A stretch of DNA of 64,000 nucleotides from Zea mays (lineage: Eukaryota > Streptophyta > Magnoliopsida > Poales > Poaceae). The DNA is taken from NCBI RefSeq assembly GCF_902167145.1, contig NW_023367362.1, positions 62,001 through 126,000 on the forward strand. The letters run 5' to 3'. The notes below the pieces were generated by a model. It saw only the letters and a list, made by a program, of their open reading frames with translations, did no database searches and was not told the origin of the DNA. Both the position numbers and the translations under genes were made by a program. The first letter of the stretch is position 1, and each line of letters begins with the position of its first letter. Below, in pieces: positions 32,029 through 42,507 of this stretch.

Positions 32029-32649
32029 CTATAGCGTGTCTTGCCCGAGGACGATGGGCAGATACGCAGTCATGACGTCTTCGGATGCCCCGGCAGCCCG
32101 AGCAGCGGTGGTGTAGACGGCTAACCAACCCCCTGGATCCTGCTTAGGTTCATATTTGTCGACATTGGATACCTTGAAGTTGGGAGGCCATTGGATGGCC
32201 CTAAGGCGTGGAGTAAGGGCGGATACTCCGCACGTGTCCTCCTGTCGTCGAGGATGTCGTCTGTCCCGGGGAGGGGAGTGGCGGTGGTGGTTCCTCGACC
32301 GTCCCCGGGTGGTTCCACCAGTTGAAGCTGTTGCCGACTCAGTTCGGGTGGCCTGGCTTTGAGTCGGGAAGCCATGATCTCGGTCATACTCCTCCCGACG
32401 GCGAATTTCGTTCTCGTGCCGCCGTTCGCGCGAAGCATTGATAGAGCTTCGCGCGTCTCGGCGACTGTTGATGGCGTGTCGCAAATCGTTCGGCGGGTGA
32501 GCGAGCGGTAGAAGATGGTTGGCTGCTTGAGTGAACAGGCGTCGGTATCCCTCGGCGTCGGGAGTCCGAGGAAGTCCGTCAGCTATCCGGGCTAGAACAC
32601 CTCCGACTTCGCTCGGCGTGTTCATAGCTCGGGCGAAGTCGGGGTTCAA
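32029..32649 (-). CDS. gag: Gag central part
   Basis: 206 codons; the frame is open back to 32916. It includes LFGRNLNPDFARAMNTP just around the listed start, LPRTPDAEGYRRLFTQAANH, an Arg-rich region, and PPNFKVSNVDKYEPKQDPG with WLAVYTTAARAAGA near the end, the usual entry into the capsid domain of plant gypsy gag. TAG at 32029-32031 (after GQDTL) interrupts the capsid; WLRHLPRHC follows in the same frame. The stop therefore lies inside one folded domain and is best read as a mutation. Confidence 0.75.
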   Translation of the reverse strand: MNPDFARAMNTPSEVGGVLARIADGLPRTPDAEGYRRLFTQAANHLLPLAHPPNDLRHAINSRRDARSSINASRERRHENEIRRREEYDRDHGFPTQSQATRTESATASTGGTTRGRSRNHHRHSPPRDRRHPRRQEDTCGVSALTPRLRAIQWPPNFKVSNVDKYEPKQDPGGWLAVYTTAARAAGASEDVMTAYLPIVLGQDTL

Positions 32650-32777
32650 GTTGCGCCCGAAGAGTGGATTCTCGCGTCGTTGCCTTGCATCTTGCTCGGC
32701 TTGCTCCTGAGTCCGACGGCGATCACGTCGTCGGGAGTTCCTTCGTTCCCTGAAGACGCGTTCTTCCGGAGTTTCTC

Positions 32778-33344
32778 CTATCTCCGAGACCTCGTCTCGC
32801 GAGACAGGCTGCTCCGGATCCCGTTTCCAGCTGCGTGATGTCGTCGAACGTTCCTGCGTCGGTTCCTTCGTCGGCGGGATTCTCGCTGAGGCGGTTCTTC
32901 TCCAGGCGCGGTCGGTTCATCGTCGGAGACGGCGGGCGACTCTGCTCTCCCGATGAAGAGGACGTTGGGGTAGAACGGTATTGCTGCCGCGGCGACTTTC
33001 TTTCCGTTCTCCTTTGAGGTCGGAGGAACGGGAAGAACGACTTGCCTCTCCCTGGTCTCCTTCTTTCTCACGACCCGTGTCCATTCTCTCGTCGGGGAAG
33101 TAGACAGCGGAGTCTTCCTGGTCAGCGAGCTTCCAGCTCCAGCCTCCCCGGAGACGATCTTTTTCCGAAGAGCCGGAGGTAGCGTCTTTCCAGCATTTTC
33201 GGAGTTTGTTGGAGGAGGCTTCTGTTCCGGCAGATCTGCGAGGCGGTGTAGAATTCCCTCTTCGTCCGCCACGGATGAGATTGTCCTGAAGCAGAATATA
33301 GATCCGGGACGCACGGCGATCTTGCTGTGGAAGGTGACGGCCAT
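32778..33344 (-). pseudogene. gag: Gag N-terminal part, in a different frame from the rest
   Basis: Starts at the ATG at 33342-33344 (MAVTFHSKIAVRPGS), 27 bases after the primer binding site. It has a basic middle and then SDDEPTAPGEEPPQRES with an Arg-rich stretch that I associate with this gag family. The matching continuation (QPVSRDEVSEIGETPEERVF and onward) is in the frame of the central gag part, so a net one-base loss (or two-base gain) has occurred at about 32800-32840. Other frames are also open here for long stretches because the region is GC-rich, so the exact shift point is uncertain. Confidence 0.55.
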
Positions 33345-33370
33345 TGAGCTAGCTTGGATCGTCGACACAC

Positions 33371-33388
33371 CCCCTACCTGGCGCGCCA
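33371..33388 (-). other. Primer binding site (tRNA-Arg type)
   Basis: Two bases after the end of the 5' LTR the minus strand reads TGGCGCGCCAGGTAGGGG. It begins with TGG, the complement of CCA. From memory, the 18 bases are complementary to the 3' end of a plant tRNA-Arg (CCU). The position is right for starting minus-strand DNA synthesis. Confidence 0.8.
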
Positions 33389-33390
33389 GC

Positions 33391-34014
33391 TGTCGGTGTT
33401 TTGGGTCCGACCGCACACCCGGGGTTGCCCCTCAAGGTGTTTTTAGGAGTAGGACGGTGTCAACGACTGTAGCAAAATGGTTCGTGCCGATCGCACGAGG
33501 GACAATGGACAAGATTTGCAGGTTCGGGCCGCTTAGAAGTGCGTAACACCCTACGTCCTGGTGAGTATACGAGCGTGGTTACAAGAGGGTTCTCTGGATA
33601 GAGGGAGCAGAGAGTTTATGTGGGTGGCTAAGTAGAACAGGGTCGATCGATCTGAAGGGGTGCCCCCTAGGCCTTATATACTCGACCGTGGGGCAGTACA
33701 CGTGAATATGATAACAACAAGTAGCTAAAAGATAGTGAACCTCTTGAGTATATCCCTACGTACCCTTCGCCGACTTATCCTCGCACGGCTCTGTTGCCTG
33801 GGGGCTTCAGCGCGGGAAAGTCGGGTCTCTGTTGCGATTCATTCGTCCGGCGTTGTGGGCCGCCTGGGTTTGCACTTAATCAGTCTCACGTCTTCTTTGT
33901 TGGTTGTCTTTTCCTAGGCCCACGAAAGAATGACCTTACGAATTATCGGGCCCTTGGGCCTTTCGTTAGGCCTTTTACTTCTTTAGTGGACCCAGGGGAT
34001 ATCTATCCCCCACA
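33391..34014 (-). repeat. Right LTR (5' LTR of the element)
   Basis: 624 bp, from TGTCGGTGTT to TCCCCCACA on the plus strand, 99.2% identical to the left LTR (five substitutions, no indels). As the 5' LTR in element orientation it would drive transcription of gag-pol on the minus strand. Confidence 0.96.
33672..33681 (-). promoter_or_regulatory. TATA box of the right (5') LTR
   Basis: The minus strand reads GTATATAAGG, with CACGTG at 33699-33704 just upstream. Both are unchanged from the left LTR, so the core promoter appears intact. Confidence 0.65.
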
Positions 34015-37000
34015 GTTAGCCTTCGGTATTATTGAAAATGGTCGTTCATGGCTATTTTCGACAAAAATGGGGGTTGTGTGGCCATTGATCATCGACCAGA
34101 CGCTCATACACCTCACCCCACATATGTTTCCTTGCCATAGATCACATTCTTGGATTTCTGGTGGAGACCATTTCTTGGTCTAAAATCCGTAGGTGTTAGC
34201 CTCTAGTATTATTGAAAATGGTCGCTCATGGCTATTTTCAAGGTCGCTCATGGCTATTTTCATAAAAATGGGGGTTGTGTGGCCATTGATCATACACCAG
34301 AGCCTCGTACACCTCACCCCACATATGTTTCCTTGCCATAGGTCACATTCTTGTTTTTCTGGTGGAGACCATTTCTTGGTCAAAAAATCGTAGGTGTTAG
34401 CCTTCGGTATTATTGAAAATGGTCGTTCATGGCTATTTTCATAAAAAATGGGGGTTGTGTGGCCATTGATCATCGACCAGACGCTCATACACCTCACCCC
34501 ACATATGTTTCCTTGCCATAGATCACATTCTTGGATTTCTGGTGGAGACCATTTCTTGGTCAAAAATCCGTAGGTGTTAGCCTTCGGTATTATTGAAAAT
34601 GGTCGTTCATGGCTATTTTCGACAAAAATGGGGGTTGTGTGGCCATTGATCTTCGACCAGAGGCTCATACACCTCACCCCACATATGTTTCCTTGCCATA
34701 GATCACATTCTTGGATTTCTGGTGGAGACCATTTCTTGGTCAAAAATCTGTAGGTGTTAGCCTTCGATATTATTGAGAATGGTCGTTCATGGCTATTTTC
34801 GACAAAAATGGGGGTTGTGTGGCCATTGATCATCGACCATAGGCTCGTACACCTCACTACACATATGTTTCCTTGCCATAGATCACATTCTTGGATTTCT
34901 GGTGGAGACCATTTCTTGGTCAAAAATCCGTAGGTGTTAGCCTTCGGTATTATTGAAAATGGTCGTTCATGGCTATTTTCGACAAAAATGGGGGTTGTGT
35001 GGCCATTGATCATCGACCAGAGGCTCGTACACCTCACTACACATATGTTTCCTTGCCATAGATCACATTCTTGGATTTCTGGTGGAGACCATTTCTTGGT
35101 CAAAAACTCGTACGTGTTAGCCTTCGGTATTATTGAAAATGGTCGTTCATGGCTATTTTCGACAAAAATGGGGGTTGTGTGGCCATTGATCATCGACCAG
35201 AGGCTCATACACCTCACCCACATATGTTTCCTTGCCATAGATCACATTCTTGGATTTCTGGTGGAGACCATTTCTTGGTCAAAAACTCGTACGTGTTAGC
35301 CTTCGGTATTATTGAAAATGGTCATTCATGGCTATTTTCGGCAAAATGGGGGTTGTGTGGCCATTGATCATCGACTAGAGGCTCATACACCTCACCCCAC
35401 ATATGTTTCCTTGCCATAGATCACATTCTTGGATTTCTGGTGGAGGCCATTTCTTGGTTAAAAACTCGTACGTGTTAGCCTTCGGTATTATTGAAAATGG
35501 TCATTCATGGCTATTTTCGGCAAAATGGACCATTTCTTGGTCAAAAATCCGTAGGTGTTAGCCTTCGGTATTATTGAAAATGGTCGTTCATGGCTATTTT
35601 CGACAAAAATGGGGGTTGTGTGGCCATTGATCATCGACCAGACGCTCATACACCTCACCCCACATATGTTTCCTTGCCATAGATCACATTCTTGGATTTC
35701 TGGTGGAGACCATTTCTTGGTCTAAAATCCGTAGGTGTTAGCCTCTAGTATTATTGAAAATGGTCGCTCATGGCTATTTTCAAGGTCGCTCATGGCTATT
35801 TTCATAAAAATGGGGGTTGTGTGGCCATTTATCATCGACCAGAGGCTCATACACCTCACCCCACATATGTTTCCTTGCCATAGATTACATTCTTGGATTT
35901 CTGGTGGAAACCATTTCTTGGTTAAAAACTCGTACGTGTTAGCCTTCGATATTATTGAAAATGGTCGTTCATGGCTATTTTCGACAAAAATGGGGGTTGT
36001 GTGGCCATTGATCATCGACCAGAGGCTCATACACCTCACCCCACATATGTTTCCTTGCCATAGATCACATTCTTGGATTTATGGTGGAGACCATTTCTTG
36101 GTCAAAAATTCGTACGTGTTAGCCTTCAGTGTCATTGAAAATGGTCGTTCATGGCTATTTTTGACAAAAATTAGGGTTGTGTGGCCATTGATCGTCGACC
36201 AGAGGCTCATACACCTCACCCCACATATGTTTCCTTGCCATAGATCACATTCTTGGATTTCTGGTGGAGACCATTTCTTGGTCAAAAATCCGTAGGTGTT
36301 AGCCTTCGGTATTATTGAAAATGGTCGTTCATGGCTATTTTCGGCAAAATGGGGGTTGTGTGGCCATTGATCATCGACCAGAGGCTCGTACACCTCACCC
36401 CACATATGTTTCCTTGCCATAGATCACATTCTTGGATTTCTGGTGGAGACCATTTCTTGGTCAAAAATCCGTACGTGTTAGCCTTTGGTATTTTTGAAAA
36501 TGGTCATTCATGGCTATTTTCGACAAAGATGGGGGTTGTGTGGCCATTGATCATCGACTAGAGGCTCATACACCTCACCCCACATATGTTTCCTTGCCAT
36601 AGATCACATTCTTGGATTTCTGGTGGAGACCATTTCTTGGTCAAAAATCCGTAGGTGTTAGCCTTCGATATTATTGAAAATGGTCGTTCATGGCTATTTT
36701 CGACAAAAATGGGGGTTGTGTGGCCATTGATCATCGACCAGAGGCTCGTTCACCTCACCCCATATATGTTTCCTTTCCATGGTTCATATTCTTGGATTTC
36801 TAGTGGATACCATTTCTTGGTCAAAAACTCGTACGTGTTAGCCTTCGGTATTATTGAAAATGGTCGTTCATGGCTATTTTCAGCAAAATGGGGGTTGTGT
36901 GGCCATTGATCATCGACTAGAGGCTCATACACCTCACCCCACATATGTTTCCTTGTCGTAGATCACATTCTTGGATTTCTGGTGGAGACCATTTCTTGGT

Positions 37001-37283
37001 CTAAAATCCGTAGGTGTTAGCCTCTAGTATTATTGAAAATGGTCGCTCATGGCTATTTTCAAGGTCGCTCATGGCTATTTTCATAAAAAATGGGGGTTGT
37101 GTGGCCATTTATCATCGACTAGAGGCTCATAAACCTCACCCCACATATGTTTCCTTGCCATAGATTACATTCTTGGATTTCTGGTGGAGACCATTTCTTG
37201 GTCAAAAATCCGTAGGTGTTAGCCTTCGGAATTATTGAAAATGGTCATTCATGGCTATTTTCGGCAAAATGGGGGTTGTGTGG
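34015..37283 (-). repeat. Knob-180 satellite, inverted block right of the retrotransposon
   Basis: It begins GTTAGCCTTCGG, the direct continuation of the monomer cut by the insertion. About 18 reverse monomers. 34.02-35.2 kb repeats the variant order of 17.15-18.4 kb (the ATACACCAGAGCC variant at 34.29 kb). The longest satellite open frame (352 codons, minus strand 34180-35238) lies here but is only the repeat read in frame. The block ends where GTTGTGTGG meets AATAGCCATGAGC. Confidence 0.92.
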
Positions 37284-40200
37284 AATAGCCATGAGCGACC
37301 ATTTTCAATAATACTAGAGGCTAACACCTACGGATTTTAGACCAAGAAATGGTCTCCACCAGAAATCCAAGAATGTGATCTATGGCAAGGAAACATATGT
37401 GGGGTGAGGTGTATGAGCGTCTGGTCGATGATCAATGGCCACACAACCCCCATTTTTGTCGAAAATAGCCATGAACGACCATTTTCAATAATACCGAAGG
37501 CTAACACCTACGAATTTTTGACCAAGAAATGGTCTCCACCAGAAATCCAAGAATGTGATCTATGGCAAGGAAACATATGTGGGGTGAGGTGTATGAGCGT
37601 CTGGTCGATGATCAATGGCCACACAACCCCCATTTTTGTCGAAAATAGCCATGAACGACCATTTTCAATAATACCGAAGGCTAACACCTACGGATTTTTG
37701 ACCAAGAAATGGTCTCCACCAGAAATCCAAGAATGTGATCTATGGCAAGGAAACATATGTGGGGTGAGGTGTATGAGCCTCTAGTCGATGATCAATGGCC
37801 ACACAACCCCCATTTTTGTCGAAAATAGCCATGAACGACCATTTTCAATAATACCGAAGGCTAACACCTACGGATTTTTGACCAAGAAATGGTCTCCACC
37901 AGAAATCCAAGAATGTGATCTATGGCAAGGAAACATATGTGGGGTGAGGTGTATGAGCCTCTGGTCGATGATCAATGGCCACACAACCCCCATTTTTGTC
38001 GAAAATAGCCATGAACGACCATTTTCAATAATACCGAAGGCTAACACCTACGGGTTTTTGACCAAGAAATGGTTTCCACCAGAAATCCAAGAATGTGATC
38101 TATGGCAAGGAAACATATGTGGGGTGAGGTTTATGAGCCTCTAGTCGATGATAAATGGCCACACAACCCCCATTTTTTATGAAAATAGCCATGAGCGACC
38201 TTGAAAATAGCCATGAGCGACCATTTTCAATAATACTAGAGGCTAACACCTACGGATTTTAGACCAAGAAATGGTCTCCACCAGAAATCCAAGAATGTGA
38301 TCTATGGCAAGGAAACATATGTGGGGTGAGGTGTATGAGCGTCTGGTCGATGATCAATGGCCACACAACCCCCATTTTTGTCGAAAATAGCCATGAACGA
38401 CCATTTTCAATAATACCGAAGGCTAACACCTACGGATTTTTGACCAAGAAATGGTCTCCACCAGAAATCCAAGAATGTGATCTATGGCAAGGAAACATAT
38501 GTGGGGTGAGGTGTATGAGCCTCTGGTCGATGATCAATGGCCACACAACCCCCATTTTTGTCGAAAATAGCCATGAACGACCATTTTCAATAATATCGAA
38601 GGCTAACACCTACGGATTTTTGACCAAGAAATGGTCTCCACCAGAAATCCAAGAATGTGATCTACGACAAGGAAACATATGTGGGGTGAGGTGTATGAGC
38701 CTCTGGTCGACGATCAATGGCCACACAACCCCCATTTTGCCGAAAATAGCCATGAATGACCATTTTCAATAATACCGAAGGCTAACACGTACGAGTTTTT
38801 AACCAAGAAATGGTTTCCACCAGAAATCCAAGAATGTAATCTATGGCAAGGAAACATATGTGGGGTGAGGTTTATGAGCCTCTAGTCGATGATAAATGGC
38901 CACACAACCCCCATTTTTTATGAAAATAGCCATGAGCGACCTTGAAAATAGCCATGAGCGACCATTTTCAATAATACTAGAGGCTAACACCTACGGATTT
39001 TAGACCAAGAAATGGTCTCCACCAGAAATCCAAGAATGTGATCTATGGCAAGGAAACATATGTGGGGTGAGGTGTATGAGCGTCAGGTCGATGATCAATG
39101 GCCACACAACCCCCATTTTTTTATGAAAATAGCCATGAGCGACCATTTTCAATAATATTAGAGGCTAAGACCTACGGATTTTTGACCAAGAAATGGTCTC
39201 CACCAGAAATCCAAGAATGTGATCTATGGCAAGGAAACATATGTGGGGTGAGGTGTATGAGCCTCTGGTCGATGATCAATGGCCACACAACCCCCATTTT
39301 TGTCGAAAATAGCCATGATTGACCATTTACAATAATACCGAAGGCTAACACCTACGGATTTTTGTCCAAGAAATGGTCACCACCAGAAATCCAAGAATGT
39401 GATCTATGGCAAGGAAACATATGTGGGGTGAGGTTTATGAGCCTCTAGTCGATGATAAATGGCCACACAACCCCCATTTTTTATGAAAATAGCCATGAGC
39501 GACCTTGAAAATAGCCATGAGCGACCATTTTCAATAATACTAGAGGCTAACACCTACGGATTTTAGACCAAGAAATGGTCTCCACCAGAAATCCAAGAAT
39601 GTGATCTATGGCAAGGAAACATATGTGGGGTGAGGTGTATGAGCGTCTAGTCGATGATCAATGGCCACACAACCCCCATTTTTGTCGAAAATAGCCATGA
39701 ACGACCATTTTCAATAATACCGAAGGCTAACACCTACGGATTTTTGACCAAGAAATGGTCTCCACCAGAAATCCAAGAATGTGATCTATGGCAAGGAAAC
39801 ATATGTGGGGTGAGGTGTATGAGCCTCTGGTCGATGATCAATGGCCACACAACCCCCATTTTTGTCGAAAATAGCCATGAACGACCATTTTCAATAATAC
39901 CGAAGGCTAACACCTACGGATTTTTGACCAAGAAATGGTCTCAACCAGAAATCCAAGAATGTGATCTATGGCAAGGAAACATATGTGGGGTGAGGTGTAT
40001 GAGCCTCTAGTCGATGATCAATGGCCACACAACCCCCATTTTTGTCGAAAATAGCCATGAACGACCATTTTCAATAATATCGAAGGCTAACACCTACGGA
40101 TTTTTGACCAAGAAATGGTCTCCACCAGAAATCAAGAATGTGATCTACGACAAGGAAACATATGTGGGGTGAGGTGTATGAGCCTCAGGTCGACGATCAA

Positions 40201-42507
40201 TGGCCACACAACCCCCATTTTGCGGAAAATAGCCATGAATGACCATTTTCAATAATACCGAAGGCTAACACGTACGAGTTTTTAACTAAGAAATGGTTTC
40301 CACCAGAAATCCAAGAATGTAATCTATGGCAAGGAAACATATGTGGGGTGAGGTTTATGAGCCTCTAGTTGATGATAAATGGCCACACAACCCCCATTTT
40401 TTATGAAAATAGCCATGAGCGACCTTGAAAATAGCCATGAGCGACCATTTTCAATAATACTAGAGGCTAACACCTACGGATTTTAGACCAAGAAATAGTC
40501 TCCACCAGAAATCCAAGAATGTGATCTATGGCAAGGAAACATATGTGGGGTGAGGTGTATGAGCGTCTTGTCGATGATCAATGGCCACACAACCCCCATT
40601 TTTTATGAAAATAGCCATGAGCGACCATTTTCAATAATATTAGAGGCTAAGACCTACAGATTTTTTACCAAGAAATGGTCTCCACCAGAAATCCAAGAAT
40701 GTGATCTATGGCAAGGAAACATATGTGGGGTGAGGTGTATGAGCCTCTGGTCGATGATCAATGGCCACACAACCCCCATTTTTGTCGAAAATAGCCATGA
40801 ATGACCATTTACAATAATACCGAAGGCTAACACCTACGGATTTTTGACCAAGAAATGGTCTCCACCAGAAATCCAAGAATGTGATCTATGGCAAGGAAAC
40901 ATATGTGGGGTGAGGTGTATGAGCCTCTGGTGGATGATCAATGGCCATATAACCCCCATTTTTGTCGAAAATAGCCATGAACGACCATTTTCAATAATAT
41001 CGAAGGCTAACACCTACGGATTTTTGACCAAGAAATGGTCTCCACCAGAAATCCAAGAATGTGATCTACGACAAGGAAACATATGTGGGGTGAGGTGTAT
41101 GAGCCTCTGGTCGACGATCAATGGCCACACAACCCCCATTTTGCCAAAAATAGCCATGAATGACCATTTTCAATAATACCGAAGGCTAACACGTACGAGT
41201 TTTTAACCAAGAAATGGTTTCCACCAGAAATCCAAGAATGTAATCTATGGCAAGGAAACATATGTGGGGTGAGGTTTATGAGCCTCTAGTCGATGATAAA
41301 TGGCCACACAACCCCCATTTTTTATGAAAATAGCCATGAGCGACCTTGAAAATAGCCATGAGCGACCATTTTCAATAATACTAGAGGCTAACACCTACGG
41401 ATTTTAGACCAAGAAATGGTCTCCACCAGAAATCCAAGAATGTGATCTATGGCAAGGAAACATATGTGGGGTGAGGTGTATGAGCGTCTGGTCGATGATC
41501 AATGGCCACACAACCCCCATTTTTGTCGAAAATAGCCATGAACGACCATTTTCAATAATACCGAAGGCTAACACCTACGGATTTTTGACCAAGAAATGGT
41601 CTCCACCAGAAATCCAAGAATGTGATCTATGGCAAGGAAACATATGTGGGGTGAGGTGTATGAGCCTCTAGTCGATGATCAATGGCCACACAACCACCAT
41701 TTTTGTCGAAAATAGCCATGAATGACCATTTTCAAAAATACCAAAGTCTAACACGTACGGATTTTTAACCAAGAAATGGTCTCCACCAGAAATCCAAGAA
41801 TGTGATCTATGGCAAGGAAACATATGTAGGGTGAGGGGTACGAGCCTCTGGTCGATGATCAATGGCCACACAACCCCCATTTTGCCGAAAATAGCCATGA
41901 ATGACCATTTTCAATAATACCGAAGGCTAACACGTACGAGTTTTTAACCAAGAAATGGTTTCCACCAGAAATCCAAGAATGTAATCTATGGCAAGGAAAC
42001 ATATGTGGGGTGAGGTTTATGAGCCTCTAGTCGATGATAAATGGCCACACAACCCCCATTTTTTATGAAAATAGCCATGAGCGACCTTGAAAATAGCCAT
42101 GAGCGACCATTTTCAATAATACTAGAGGCTAACACCTACGGATTTTAGACCAAGAAATGGTCTCCACCAGAAATCCAAGAATGTGATCTATGGCAAGGAA
42201 ACATATGTGGGGTGAGGTGTATGAGCGTCTGGTCGATGATCAATGGCCACACAACCCCCATTTTTGTCGAAAATAGCCATGAACGACCATTTTCAATAAT
42301 ACCGAAGGCTAACACCTACGGATTTTTGACCAAGAAATGGTCTCCACCAGAAATCCAAGAATGTGATCTATGGCAAGGAAACATATGTGGGGTGAGGTGT
42401 ATGAGCCTCTGGTCGATGATCAATGGCCACACAACCCCCATTTTTGTCGAAAATAGCCATGAACGACCATTTTCAATAATACCGAAGGCTAACACCTACG
42501 GATTTTT

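Larger units (their letters stand above)
19817..34014 (-). mobile_element. Grande-like Ty3/gypsy (Tat lineage) LTR retrotransposon
   Basis: A complete-length 14,198-bp element in minus orientation. It has two 624-bp LTRs starting TG and ending CA, a primer binding site, gag-protease-RT-RNaseH-aRNaseH-integrase on the minus strand, a ~6.9-kb region between integrase and the 3' LTR, and a polypurine tract. That long 3' region holds two plus-strand genes and two tandem arrays. Two RNase H domains with integrase last place it in the Tat lineage. Size, LTR length, antisense genes and tandem repeats fit maize Grande as I remember it; the family name should be checked by alignment. The coding regions are broken by nonsense codons and a frameshift, so this copy is not autonomous. 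It could still be mobilised in trans, since LTRs, primer site and polypurine tract look intact. Confidence 0.93.

Noticed and set aside
19817..34014. Endogenous virus or an envelope gene downstream of integrase
   Set aside because: The region after integrase holds only plus-strand genes and tandem arrays. There is no minus-strand frame with signal or transmembrane segments that could be an envelope.
34180..35238. A 352-codon open frame, and many others of 60-330 codons, in the satellite on both strands
   Set aside because: The monomer is 180 bp, a multiple of three, so any stop-free frame continues through copy after copy. The peptides are exact satellite translations on either strand, with stops appearing wherever a monomer variant has CTCTAGTCG. 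There is no promoter or selection evidence.
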